A stretch of 64,000 bases of DNA, taken from NCBI GenBank assembly GCA_945860705.1, contig CAMART010000002.1, forward strand, positions 124,001 through 188,000. The letters run 5' to 3'. Made by a program: the position numbers and the translations under genes. The notes below the pieces were generated by a model. The model saw only the letters and a list, made by a program, of their open reading frames with translations, had not been told where the DNA came from and did no database searches. Shown here piece by piece: positions 45,300 to 53,905 of this stretch; position 1 is the first letter of the stretch; each line of letters opens with the position of its first letter. Source of the DNA: Chitinophaga pinensis. Its GTDB lineage: Bacteria > Bacteroidota > Bacteroidia > Chitinophagales > CAMDFR01.

Positions 45300-46346
45300 A
45301 TGAATAATTGGTCGGTTAGAAAAATAGCATTAGTAATTGCATTAGTAATTTTTGTACTCTTGTTTGCAATGTTGTTTTCATTTGAATTGTTTTATAAATT
45401 TAAAGTCAATTTTTTAGTATATCTATCCATTTCTCTTATAGTTGCTCTTACAGTTTATATAGGTATAGATTACTATATTGGAAATGTGGTTTTTGAACGT
45501 ATAAAACTTATTTATAAAATGATTAGTTCAAATAAGTCTGAAAAAAATATGCTCAGAGATGCACTCGATACAGATAAGAATTTTTTAGATAGAGTACAAC
45601 AAGAAGTAGATGAATATGAGAACAAACAGCTAGTACAAATAGAACAAATGTATGCAATGGAAAAATATAGAAAAGATTTTTTAGGAAATGTATCTCATGA
45701 GTTGAAAACTCCTATTTTCAATATTCAAGGATATATTGAAACATTACTAGATGGTGCTGTAGACGACCCTACAATCAATAAGCAATATTTATTAAAAGCT
45801 GCTTCAAATGTAGAAAGACTAAATTTTATTGTGCAAGATTTACTTGAGCTCTCTCAATATGAAACTGGTGAAATGCTGCTCGAAATGACCAGATTTGATA
45901 TTAATTTTTTAGTTAAAGAAATATATGATTCTTTTGAAATAAAAGCCAAAGAAAAAAATGTAAAACTTGGTTTCAAAAAAGGAAGTGATAGAGAAGTTTT
46001 TATTCATGCAGATAAAGATAAAATCACTCAAGTATTTAATAATTTAATTGTCAATGCAATTAATTATGGAAATAGAGATGGAGAAGTTAATATTGGATTT
46101 TTTGATATAGAAGATAATATACTAATAGAAGTAAGTGACGATGGATATGGTATAGCAGAGGAGCACTTACCAAGACTATTTGAGCGATTCTATAGAGTAG
46201 ATGCACATAGGTCTAGAAGTGAAGGAGGTACTGGTTTAGGGTTGGCTATAGTGAAGCACATACTAGAAGCACATGGTCAGACAATAAGTGTGCGAAGTAC
46301 TATAGGTAAAGGTTCTACCTTTTGGTTCTTGCTTAAGAAAGCATAA
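45300..46346 (+). CDS. PhoR-like sensor histidine kinase
   Basis: A 348-residue inner-membrane kinase. Two membrane helices occur at about 7-29 and 36-58 with only a very short loop between them, then a linker coiled coil (about 65-120). HisKA has His133 in GNVSHELKTPIFNIQGY; HATPase has N box QVFNNLIVNAINYG, G1 DDGYGI, F box LFERFYRVDAHRS and G2 GGTGLGLAIVKHI. The lack of a periplasmic sensor domain resembles PhoR and implies sensing within the membrane or through partners. It starts 27 bases after the regulator stop codon. Confidence 0.95.
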   Translation: MNNWSVRKIALVIALVIFVLLFAMLFSFELFYKFKVNFLVYLSISLIVALTVYIGIDYYIGNVVFERIKLIYKMISSNKSEKNMLRDALDTDKNFLDRVQQEVDEYENKQLVQIEQMYAMEKYRKDFLGNVSHELKTPIFNIQGYIETLLDGAVDDPTINKQYLLKAASNVERLNFIVQDLLELSQYETGEMLLEMTRFDINFLVKEIYDSFEIKAKEKNVKLGFKKGSDREVFIHADKDKITQVFNNLIVNAINYGNRDGEVNIGFFDIEDNILIEVSDDGYGIAEEHLPRLFERFYRVDAHRSRSEGGTGLGLAIVKHILEAHGQTISVRSTIGKGSTFWFLLKKA

Positions 46347-46470
46347 AGAGTAATCTAAAAAACACAACACAAAAATAACATAAGAATAATAATTACATTT
46401 CATAGATACTTCATCTTTGTATCGGTTTAGTAATTAATAGTTCTTATTTGGTTTGTAATAGTTAATAAAA

Positions 46471-46499
46471 AAAGAGTTGCCATTTATTGGCAACTCTTT
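46471..46499. terminator. Terminator of the two-component operon
   Basis: A perfect 12-bp stem AAAGAGTTGCCA/TGGCAACTCTTT (46471-46482 with 46488-46499) with a 5-base loop and flanking A- and T-runs, about 125 bases after the kinase gene. Confidence 0.85.
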
Positions 46500-46511
46500 T
46501 TATTTATAAAA

Positions 46512-46667
46512 CCCAATTCAGCATTAAAAAATGCTAAACGATTAAGAAGTTATAAATCACTATTTTTCAAATATTGATAACAACTTCTAAATCGGGGTAA
46601 ACTCAACTAACACGCTAGAATTCTCGTCCCGAAGTTTCGGGACTCAAATCCTATCGCGTAATTTGAG
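46512..46667 (-). repeat. Dispersed structured repeat, copy C (inverted, without module b)
   Basis: Read on the minus strand, 46667 to about 46592 matches module a of copy A over nearly 80 bases, including the perfect GTCCCGAA/TTCGGGAC palindrome (46626-46643). A different hairpin follows (AGAAGTTGTTATCA / TGATTTATAACTTCT). The end has the AGCATT...AATGCTGAATTGGG pair that also ends copy A, but with only a short loop where copy A has module b. It lies between the two-component operon terminator and the Lys-rich small protein gene, reaching within a few bases of the stop codon of the latter. Confidence 0.75.
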
Positions 46668-46673
46668 TTAAAA

Positions 46674-46937
46674 TTATTTTTTAGATTTTTCTATTGGTTT
46701 ATTAGCAACTTTATTTTGAGCAGCTTTTTTTGTGTTTGCTTTTTTTGCTACTGGCTTAATGATTGGAGTTTTTACAGCAACTATTTTTTTAAGCGTTTCT
46801 TTCTTTTTTTCTTTCTCTAGTTTAGCTGTTTCTTTTTCTTTCTTTTTCAGCTTCTTTTTGATTTCATTCCATTCGTCTATCAGCACAATTACACCTAATT
46901 TTTTACCTTTATTGTCGTAGATAAATTGCTTTTTCAT
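46674..46937 (-). CDS. Small lysine-rich protein with antitoxin-like N-terminus
   Basis: An 87-residue protein. The first 30 residues (YDNKGKKLGVIVLIDEWNEIKKKL) look like the small beta-strand plus helix segment at the start of many Bacteroidota antitoxin-like or prevent-host-death-like proteins. The rest is a Lys/Ala/Glu-rich low-complexity tail (about 45% Lys in stretches), which could bind nucleic acid or be disordered. No toxin gene is adjacent, so an antitoxin role is speculative. It ends just beside repeat copy C. Confidence 0.6.
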   Translation of the reverse strand: MKKQFIYDNKGKKLGVIVLIDEWNEIKKKLKKKEKETAKLEKEKKKETLKKIVAVKTPIIKPVAKKANTKKAAQNKVANKPIEKSKK

Positions 46938-47024
46938 ATTTATATTTTTAGTATGTTGCTAAATAAGTACATTTATATTAAATAAACATTACATAATTAT
47001 TAAAAAATTATGCATAATAAATAT

Positions 47025-48026
47025 TTATTGAATGTATGCTAATATTGATTTTACTAATCTATTAGTTTCATCTTTTATTATTATACTATTGCTTGGGTGA
47101 AATTCTATCCAATTTTTAATGTGATTAGCTTTTAGCTTTTTAATAAATTGAATATTATACTCTCTGAGCATGAGTGCATTTGCTTTTTGTTCGGGTTGCC
47201 CTTTTATAGGGATAAGCAAAATGTCTTTATGTAAATACACCGCTTCAGCTATAGTTTGAAACCCTGCAGTAGTTATTATGTTTTTGCAATTGCTGATATC
47301 TTTTGTAAATGAAGTTTTAGAAATCGGTTTTGCTACAATGTTTTTATAAACAACAGGTGCCTGTACTTCTTTGGTATATATCACAAATTTGTTATCACAT
47401 AATATAGGACTACTAAAAATATTAATCAATTCTTCAAGACTATATGACAATACATATACTAAAGTAAATTCATGTGTTTTTATTCTAAGCTTTTTTAATT
47501 CGCTATTGATAACTGGATAAAAATTGGTGCTCTTTTTTTTGGTGAAATCAAGAATTATTTTATTTGTTACAGGACAATAACATTTTTGAAAAAGTTTAGT
47601 AAGCATTTTATTTACCCAAAGCCTTTTCAACGTGCATGTTTCTAGAGAGTATACATTTCCAATCCCTATTGATTCGACATTATTTTTCTTTGCATACCAA
47701 GCTGTGATTGGTTCTTGGTCTGTTATTACCAAATCATAGGATTGACTTCGCATTGATTTTATTTCTTTTCTAAAGTTGTTTAACTTTAGTTGTCTTATGC
47801 TTTTAAAAATAGATAGCTTTCCACTTTTACCATATACAAATGAAACTCCAATAAAATTATATTTTACAAAATAAGGGATTTTTAAAGAATAATTATTTCC
47901 ACTGATAAGTATATCTATATTTTCTATACCTACATGTTTGGCTAGTTCTTCAATGATAATTAATGATCTAGAAATATGACCATTACCTGTTCCTTGTATG
48001 CCGTATAATATTTTTGTAGTGTTTAT
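47025..48026 (-). CDS. Glycosyltransferase-like protein (MJ1255/TIGR00661 type) with non-AUG start
   Basis: The first in-frame ATG is at 47753, but the frame stays open and clearly coding upstream: TKILYGIQGTGNGHISRSLI is the expected N-terminus of this glycosyltransferase group, with the glycine loop of a GT-B donor domain. Near the C-terminus NIITTAGFQTIAEAVYLHK and PIKGQPEQKANALML match the nucleotide-sugar site. The whole protein would be about 333 residues. No ATG, GTG or TTG occurs near the expected start. The best candidate is ATA at 48026-48024, overlapping the upstream TAA stop as ATAA, as if a normal ATGA overlap had mutated. It follows the LpxH-like gene, a common pair in Bacteroidota. 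Confidence 0.75.
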   Translation of the reverse strand: MNTTKILYGIQGTGNGHISRSLIIIEELAKHVGIENIDILISGNNYSLKIPYFVKYNFIGVSFVYGKSGKLSIFKSIRQLKLNNFRKEIKSMRSQSYDLVITDQEPITAWYAKKNNVESIGIGNVYSLETCTLKRLWVNKMLTKLFQKCYCPVTNKIILDFTKKKSTNFYPVINSELKKLRIKTHEFTLVYVLSYSLEELINIFSSPILCDNKFVIYTKEVQAPVVYKNIVAKPISKTSFTKDISNCKNIITTAGFQTIAEAVYLHKDILLIPIKGQPEQKANALMLREYNIQFIKKLKANHIKNWIEFHPSNSIIIKDETNRLVKSILAYIQ

Positions 48027-48847
48027 GATGCTAGTTTATTTAATATGCTTTGTATATTGAAGTCTGAGTATTCTAAATCTTCTTCTATATCGTCATGTGC
48101 TTCATTATCTAGTTGATGTTTGTATAAAGTCCATTTGCTTAAATTGTATTCGAGAGAGGTAAGATTTTCTACCCAATCACCAGAGTTTAAATAGTTAATA
48201 GTTTTATCATTATGATTTAGTTTTTTTATCACAGGCTCATGTATATGACCACATACCACATATTGATAGTTGTTTTTTAGTGCAAAATCACCAACTTGAT
48301 TTTCAAAATTACTGATATGCATACTTGCTTTTTTTACTCTGTTTTTCACTTTTTGTGAGATAGATACTTTTTCTCTACCTATTGTTTTTAAAAATTTATT
48401 AATCCATCTATTCACTACTATCAAATAATCATATCCTTTACCTCCTAGTTTAGCTAGCCATTTAGCATGATTGATAGATGCATCAAATACATCTCCATGT
48501 ATAAACCAAATATTTTCATTATTGATTCTCAATGTTAGCTGATTCAAAATTCTAAAATTTCCTAGATGTAAATCATTAAATTTTCTTAAAAATTCATCAT
48601 GATTGCCAGTGATGTAATATACTTGAGTGCCGGAAGCCATTAGTTTCAGTATTCGCCTGATTACTTTGAAGTGATCTGCAGGAAAATAATTTTTTGATAG
48701 TTGCCATATATCTATGATATCGCCATTCAATATTAATATTCTTGGGTTAATGCTTTTTAAATATTGGTTTAATTCTTTTGCATGACATCCATACGTACCC
48801 AAATGCACATCAGAGATTACAGCTACTTCTACATATCTTTTTTCCAT
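48023..48847 (-). CDS. UDP-2,3-diacylglucosamine diphosphatase-like metallophosphoesterase
   Basis: A 274-residue calcineurin-fold phosphoesterase of the LpxH-related group. The metal-site motifs are visible in order: VISDVHLGTYGC, LNGDIIDIWQ, YITGNHDEFL, WFIHGDVFD and VVCGHIHEP. LpxH hydrolyses UDP-diacylglucosamine to lipid X in lipid A synthesis at the inner membrane face. Bacteroidota carry several paralogues, so the exact substrate is uncertain. It is the first gene of a pair with the glycosyltransferase whose start overlaps its stop codon by four bases. Confidence 0.85.
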   Translation of the reverse strand: MEKRYVEVAVISDVHLGTYGCHAKELNQYLKSINPRILILNGDIIDIWQLSKNYFPADHFKVIRRILKLMASGTQVYYITGNHDEFLRKFNDLHLGNFRILNQLTLRINNENIWFIHGDVFDASINHAKWLAKLGGKGYDYLIVVNRWINKFLKTIGREKVSISQKVKNRVKKASMHISNFENQVGDFALKNNYQYVVCGHIHEPVIKKLNHNDKTINYLNSGDWVENLTSLEYNLSKWTLYKHQLDNEAHDDIEEDLEYSDFNIQSILNKLAS

Positions 48848-48921
48848 ATTACAAAACTTACTTTATTATATCAACTAATTATTAATAAAGAATTAATTTT
48901 ACATTACCATAAACAATATAT

Positions 48922-49344
48922 ATGTACAAACCAATGTTAAAATCTATTAAATTATACAATCAGCTATTTGTAATTTTTTTGATTATTTTATTTTCACAAT
49001 CATACATGATTGCTTCACCATGGATGGGTGCATTGACTCAAGTGTACTATCATAAAACGGTGAAAAAAGATAAAATGAAAATCGCTTTCAAAGAAATCAT
49101 TAGTGATAATAGATGTCCAGTAGGTGCTCAGTGTATCACAGCAGGCACTGTGAAAGTATTATTGAAAATAGGAAATACGAAAACAGAAATACAGTTAGGA
49201 GCTACTACTAAAATTATATATAAAAATCATAACTACCAAGTACAATTTGTAGATATGCGACCATACAGAGAGAAAGAGAAAGAATACAATAAAGAAGAAG
49301 CGTATCTATTTTTAAAAATAGTAGAAATCAAATCTACTCCTTAA
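48922..49344 (+). CDS. Exported small protein of unknown function
   Basis: A 140-residue protein with a long hydrophobic N-terminal segment (QLFVIFLIILFSQSYMIA) that is a signal peptide or anchor. The mature part includes FKEIISDNRCPVGAQCITAGTVKV, a two-cysteine pattern that recurs in many small Bacteroidota exported proteins, followed by beta-strand segments and a charged PYREKEKEYNKEEAYLFLKI end. Function unknown. Its last 11 bases overlap the end of the convergent CotH gene. Confidence 0.75.
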   Translation: MYKPMLKSIKLYNQLFVIFLIILFSQSYMIASPWMGALTQVYYHKTVKKDKMKIAFKEIISDNRCPVGAQCITAGTVKVLLKIGNTKTEIQLGATTKIIYKNHNYQVQFVDMRPYREKEKEYNKEEAYLFLKIVEIKSTP

Positions 49345-51403
49345 ATATTTTTTTGATAAATTTATTTCCTTTCAAATCTTCTATTTGTATAATATAACTT
49401 CCAGTTGCGTATTCGCTCATATCCAATTTATAGAAGTTTGAATATAAATTAATCATTTCTTCATATACTTGTTTTCCTATAAGGTTCAATACAGTAACTT
49501 TATGTATAGCGTATCTATTATCAAGTTTTATATAAGCAATATTGTTGGTAGGATTTGGATAAATATTTAATAATCTATTATCAGATTCGTTATATGTAAT
49601 ACTTAGTGTATCCTCTGGCTGTGTTGTATCTACTGGTGCTAGATAACAATGTCCAGTAAGATTGCTATCTATCCATTGTATTCTCTTGTCGAAAAAATAT
49701 TTATATCTATTGAGTTCTTCGTCATAAGATGTAGGTATTGGATACACCTCCGGAGAGCCACTATCTAAGCCTAGTATTCGCCATTTATTGTAATGTCTAT
49801 TTTGTGCTTCATCTAAATAAATTCTATTTGTATCAATAGTATTAAAAAACGTATTTTGATCTATAATACGAGCATTTCTAAGCTCCTGCCATCTACAATA
49901 AGTTGCATTTTCAAAAGTAGTATCTTGTAGCAATCTTTTGTACCAAGGAATAAAAAGTACATCTTCCCCACATGGGTCAAGAGAATATTTCCATCCACTC
50001 ATAAGACTATCTTCCCACGGTGCAAATTTCAATGCCCAATCAAAATCCCATATTGGTCCGGCTTTCAATTTCCCGTTTTTATCTTTATGCATAAACAAAC
50101 TTTTTTTGAAGCCATCATTATTTAATGCCAGTTCATTTATTAAAAAATAATCAATAAAAGATTTTTGAGAAATATATCTATCGTAGCCCCAAGTAGTATC
50201 AGTAAAATTATTTCCGAATAGTGCTACCTCAAAACTATCTACATACTCTTTGATATAGGTAGCTTGTGGAATAGTGATATTAGTTGAAGAAGGATAATAA
50301 TAATTATAATCCAGTGTTCTTGTATCACAGTTGCTATCTCTCCAAAAAGAAGTCCATCCAGCTTCTAGATAATCATGTTTTATGATATATCCACCAGTGA
50401 GCGAATCGCCTGCATTGTCATCTAAGTCTAGTTTTGCTATATCTACTCTATTTGCATCACGCTTTATTTTTTCACAAATAAAATAGATGCCTTTATATTG
50501 ATTATTGATCACAACTTCGCAGTACTTTGTTCGAGTAGCATAATGTCCCATATCTCTAGCCAAATCAAACATCATAGGATTTCTCAAAAATGTTTTGTCA
50601 TTATAGGTAGATTGGAGTACCCAATCATGTTCAGCTGGCATGCCTACCAACGCTACATTGCTATCGTTGTGTGAAATATCTTGCGTAGTGAAAGCATAAG
50701 GTTTTTGAGGCAATGATGACGAGTAATTCCCTCTGATTTCAATACCAATTTCTGCATCATATTCTGGTGTATCACTTATATTGTTTCTGGCTCCACCAGG
50801 ATTATTGATGATTTTCATATTGCAATTAATCTTTGGATCATCTGCAATAGATTGTCCAAAAGTATTGATAATAACTATAGGCAAATTGGAAGACGTAAGT
50901 AAAAATGGCGCAGTAGCTCCCGTATCAAATTCTAGACTCCAATTAAATAAAATACCTGTATCTGCTGCCGCATCATCTCTTATACTTAGAGTCCATATTC
51001 CATTTCCACTAGTTCCATCATTTATATTGCCCAAATCCTCTGTTGGTTTATATATACCAGTGAACGGAGCGGTTCCGGCTCCTATCAAATCAGAGCTTGC
51101 ATCCACCAAACAAGTGCTTGTGAAATTCTGTGCACCGCCACCTATATTACCTATAAGTACAATTACATTTCCACTTGGGCTGATGAGTGAAATATTCAAA
51201 TCGCTCACATACGTATGATTGATATCCAAGCATACTTTTTTAAGTCCATGACTTGCATTTAATGTGCTTGGACTCAGTGTGCTGATATTAAGATTGAAAT
51301 CTGATGTGCTGACATCTGGCAATCCACCACCTGTTCCATTATATACCTGTGCTTGTATACATGTACTTACAATTAGTAAAAGAAAGAATATATTTTTTTT
51401 CAT
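49334..51403 (-). CDS. CotH-family protein kinase-like secreted protein with P-domain and T9SS sorting domain
   Basis: A 689-residue exported protein. The signal peptide is MKKNIFFLLLIVSTCIQAQ. A subtilisin-type P/proprotein-convertase domain follows (VCLDINHTYVSDLNISLISPSGN, NGIWTLSIRDDAAADTG). The CotH kinase domain spans about 170-600: EIRGNYSSSLPQKPYAF, MPAEHDWVLQSTYNDKTFLRN, GIYFICEKIKRDANRVDI and GPIWDFDWALKF with the catalytic-type acidic residues. The type A T9SS domain closes it (LLNIYPNPTNNIAYIKL). CotH kinases phosphorylate spore-coat proteins in Bacillus; the substrate here is unknown. It is cotranscribed with the DUF4293 gene 3 bases upstream. Confidence 0.9.
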   Translation of the reverse strand: MKKNIFFLLLIVSTCIQAQVYNGTGGGLPDVSTSDFNLNISTLSPSTLNASHGLKKVCLDINHTYVSDLNISLISPSGNVIVLIGNIGGGAQNFTSTCLVDASSDLIGAGTAPFTGIYKPTEDLGNINDGTSGNGIWTLSIRDDAAADTGILFNWSLEFDTGATAPFLLTSSNLPIVIINTFGQSIADDPKINCNMKIINNPGGARNNISDTPEYDAEIGIEIRGNYSSSLPQKPYAFTTQDISHNDSNVALVGMPAEHDWVLQSTYNDKTFLRNPMMFDLARDMGHYATRTKYCEVVINNQYKGIYFICEKIKRDANRVDIAKLDLDDNAGDSLTGGYIIKHDYLEAGWTSFWRDSNCDTRTLDYNYYYPSSTNITIPQATYIKEYVDSFEVALFGNNFTDTTWGYDRYISQKSFIDYFLINELALNNDGFKKSLFMHKDKNGKLKAGPIWDFDWALKFAPWEDSLMSGWKYSLDPCGEDVLFIPWYKRLLQDTTFENATYCRWQELRNARIIDQNTFFNTIDTNRIYLDEAQNRHYNKWRILGLDSGSPEVYPIPTSYDEELNRYKYFFDKRIQWIDSNLTGHCYLAPVDTTQPEDTLSITYNESDNRLLNIYPNPTNNIAYIKLDNRYAIHKVTVLNLIGKQVYEEMINLYSNFYKLDMSEYATGSYIIQIEDLKGNKFIKKIFKE

Positions 51404-51406
51404 ATT

Positions 51407-51814
51407 TTATCTTAATCTATCCATGCTTTTAACTAATTTCTCATCCTTATTGATTCCATTCCAAGCCAATAAAAAAAGTACGATCATCAATATAGGGAAA
51501 ATAAGTCCATAAGATATACTTTTTGATAATCCTTCTTTTGGAGTTGCAGATATATAATCTGCTATTGCTATTGCTATACTGCTTGTTGCTAATAAAACAC
51601 CTACCCAGCAGATTTTCATTTGAAGTTTTCTATTTTTATATAAAAAAATAGCTACTAATGCAGTGATAGCACACAAGCCAATGGTAATGGATAGAAAAAT
51701 ATTTAAGAAAGGAAGTACTGCTATACCATCTAAATAATAAATTGGTAAATTGATAAATGCGCCTGTCATAATACAGACCATACCTAAGTAGATGCTTTGA
51801 ATTCTTTGAATCAT
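51407..51814 (-). CDS. DUF4293-family small membrane protein
   Basis: A 135-residue protein with four membrane helices, starting MIQRIQSIYLGMVCIMTGAF, the family opening. The C-terminus is LLAWNGINKDEKLVKSMDRLR. DUF4293 is nearly confined to Bacteroidota and has no known function. It heads a unit with the CotH-like gene and has a TATCTTTG box 21 bases upstream. Confidence 0.85.
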   Translation of the reverse strand: MIQRIQSIYLGMVCIMTGAFINLPIYYLDGIAVLPFLNIFLSITIGLCAITALVAIFLYKNRKLQMKICWVGVLLATSSIAIAIADYISATPKEGLSKSISYGLIFPILMIVLFLLAWNGINKDEKLVKSMDRLR

Positions 51815-51835
51815 ATTTTAAACAAAATTATATAC

Positions 51836-51843
51836 CAAAGATA
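51836..51843 (-). promoter_or_regulatory. -7 box of the DUF4293-cotH unit
   Basis: TATCTTTG on the minus strand, 21 bases before the ATG at 51814. It lies back to back with the thiolase box 31 bases away. Confidence 0.6.
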
Positions 51844-51873
51844 CATATCTAGAATAAAAAATGTATTTATTAT

Positions 51874-51881
51874 TAGATTTG
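51874..51881 (+). promoter_or_regulatory. -7 box of the thiolase gene
   Basis: TAGATTTG, a TAnnTTTG match 18 bases before the ATG at 51900. Confidence 0.55.
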
Positions 51882-51899
51882 TATTTATAAAAATACAAA

Positions 51900-53096
51900 A
51901 TGCAAGAAGTATATATAGTAGATATAGTAAGAACAGCAGTAGGTAAATATGCAGGGGCACTTTCAGGTACTAGACCAGATGATTTAATGGCCGATACTAT
52001 GAAAGCTTTACTAGCGAGAAATTCTGGTTTTGATGTAAATGAATTAGAAGAAGTAGTGCTAGGTGCTGCTAACCAAAGTGGTGAAGATAATAGAAATGTA
52101 GCTCGTATGTCCTTACTTTTAGCAGGTCTACCAAATCATATCAGTGCCTATACTGTCAATAGACTTTGTGCTTCAGGACTTCAATCTATTATGGATGCTA
52201 GTAGAGGGATTATGTGTGGGCAAGGTAATGCCTACATTGCAGGTGGAGTAGAAAGTATGAGTAGAGCGCCATTTGTGATGGCAAAAAGCACTGATGCATT
52301 TCAGCGAACTACTGAAATATACGATACTACTATCGGTTGGAGATTTACGAATAAAAAACTACAGGAAATATGTGGCACAGACTCTATGGGTGAGACCGCA
52401 GAAAATGTAGCGAAACAATGGCAGATAAGCCGTGAAGCTCAAGATCAGTTTGCTTTTGAATCACAGTCTAAATACGCTCAAGCATTAGCCTCCAATAAAT
52501 TTGCAGATGAAATAATAGGCATAGAAGTAAGAAATGGAAAAGATGTATCTATATTTAATCAAGACGAACATCCACGATTATCTGCTATAGATAAATTAGC
52601 TACATTGAAACCTGCATTTACAAAAGATGGTTCTGTGACTGCTGGCAACTCATCTGGTATCAATGATGGTGCCTCATGTTTATTATTGGTAAATGAAGAG
52701 ATGCTTAAAAAATACAATCTTACACCTATAGCAAAAATAAAATCAATGGCTACAGCAGGAGTAGAGCCTCGTATCATGGGAATAGGTCCAGTGCCTGCCA
52801 CTAAAAAAGCATTGAAAAAAGCTGGATTGACAATAAATGATTTAGATTTAATAGAATTAAATGAAGCATTTGCATCTCAAGCATTGGCATGTATGCAAGA
52901 TTTGCATATAGACCCAAGTAAAGTAAATGTAAACGGAGGAAGCATAGCGATAGGTCATCCACTTGGTGCAAGTGGTAGTAGAATATCTGCAACCTTGTTG
53001 CATGAAATGAAAAAAAGATCTAATGCAAAATACGGACTGGCTACTATGTGCATTGGTGTAGGTCAAGGAGCTGCTATTATTTATGAAAAAATATAA
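51900..53096 (+). CDS. Thiolase (acetyl-CoA C-acyltransferase)
   Basis: A 398-residue thiolase. The three catalytic residues are present: Cys90 in VNRLCASGLQ, His353 in SIAIGHPLGASG and Cys384 in ATMCIGVGQG. GGVESMSRAPFVMAK and NAAFASQ-like LIELNEAFASQALA are family signatures. It either thiolytically cleaves 3-ketoacyl-CoA in fatty acid oxidation (FadA) or condenses acetyl-CoA; no other beta-oxidation gene is nearby to decide. truA follows after 8 bases. Confidence 0.95.
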   Translation: MQEVYIVDIVRTAVGKYAGALSGTRPDDLMADTMKALLARNSGFDVNELEEVVLGAANQSGEDNRNVARMSLLLAGLPNHISAYTVNRLCASGLQSIMDASRGIMCGQGNAYIAGGVESMSRAPFVMAKSTDAFQRTTEIYDTTIGWRFTNKKLQEICGTDSMGETAENVAKQWQISREAQDQFAFESQSKYAQALASNKFADEIIGIEVRNGKDVSIFNQDEHPRLSAIDKLATLKPAFTKDGSVTAGNSSGINDGASCLLLVNEEMLKKYNLTPIAKIKSMATAGVEPRIMGIGPVPATKKALKKAGLTINDLDLIELNEAFASQALACMQDLHIDPSKVNVNGGSIAIGHPLGASGSRISATLLHEMKKRSNAKYGLATMCIGVGQGAAIIYEKI

Positions 53097-53104
53097 TTAT
53101 CTTA

Positions 53105-53905
53105 TTGGATTTAGTAGAAAAACATATTGAAAACATCGAAAATCAACAAAGCGATATTGAATATAAAAGATATTTTATTCATCTAGCGTATGATGGAAGT
53201 AACTATGCAGGCTGGCAATATCAAGGCAATGTACCCACCATACAACAAACAATTGAAGAAGCGATTTCTAAAATTCTTAATACGTCTACTTCTATTTTAG
53301 GTTGTGGTAGAACAGATGCAGGAGTTCATGCTACCAATTATTATGCACATTTCGATACTTCTAAAATTCTACCAGATAGTTTTGTTTTTAAGTTGAATAA
53401 CGTGTTGCCCAATGCTATATCTATTTATGATGTTTTTGAAGTATATAATGAAATGCATGCTCGATATAGTGCTACAGAAAGAGAATATGATTATTTTCTT
53501 CACACACGCAAAGATCCATTTAAGATAAGGTTTAGTTCAGAGTTTCGATTTTATAAATATGATTTTGAAAAACTACAAGACATAACTCAACTCTTACTTA
53601 ACTATACAGATTTCAAATCGCTCAGTAAATACAATCCAGATAATAAAACTACGATTTGTCATTTATCAAAAATATCTTGGACACAAATAGATGATCATTC
53701 CTATAAATTTAATATCGCTGCAAATCGCTTTTTGTATAATATGGTGCGAAGGATAGTAGCTACTACTATGGCGGTCAGCAGAGATAGAATCTCTATTGCA
53801 GATTTCAAAAATGCAATGGATACACAAACAGAAATGCCTTTTATACTCACAGCTCCTCCGCAAGGCTTGCATTTAGTCAATGTGAAGTATCCGTTCTTGA
53901 AATAA
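53105..53905 (+). CDS. truA: tRNA pseudouridine synthase A
   Basis: Makes pseudouridine at positions 38-40 of the tRNA anticodon arm. The 266-residue protein has the catalytic aspartate (Asp71) in LGCGRTDAGVHATNY, the preceding YDGSNYAGWQYQGN and the later NRFLYNMVRRIVAT, all diagnostic. The start is a TTG 8 bases after the thiolase stop; no in-frame ATG exists before the conserved fold begins, so a non-AUG start with translational coupling to the thiolase gene is likely. The N-terminal 20 residues are acidic and not conserved. Confidence 0.96.
   Translation: MDLVEKHIENIENQQSDIEYKRYFIHLAYDGSNYAGWQYQGNVPTIQQTIEEAISKILNTSTSILGCGRTDAGVHATNYYAHFDTSKILPDSFVFKLNNVLPNAISIYDVFEVYNEMHARYSATEREYDYFLHTRKDPFKIRFSSEFRFYKYDFEKLQDITQLLLNYTDFKSLSKYNPDNKTTICHLSKISWTQIDDHSYKFNIAANRFLYNMVRRIVATTMAVSRDRISIADFKNAMDTQTEMPFILTAPPQGLHLVNVKYPFLK

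Noticed and set aside
46674-46937. A toxin-antitoxin module
   Set aside because: Only a possible antitoxin-like segment is present; no toxin-sized partner frame exists on either side, which is a repeat and an intergenic gap.
47754-48022. A non-coding gap between the LpxH-like gene and the glycosyltransferase
   Set aside because: The minus-strand frame is continuous and encodes the conserved N-terminal glycine loop of the glycosyltransferase, so it is coding, with an odd start.
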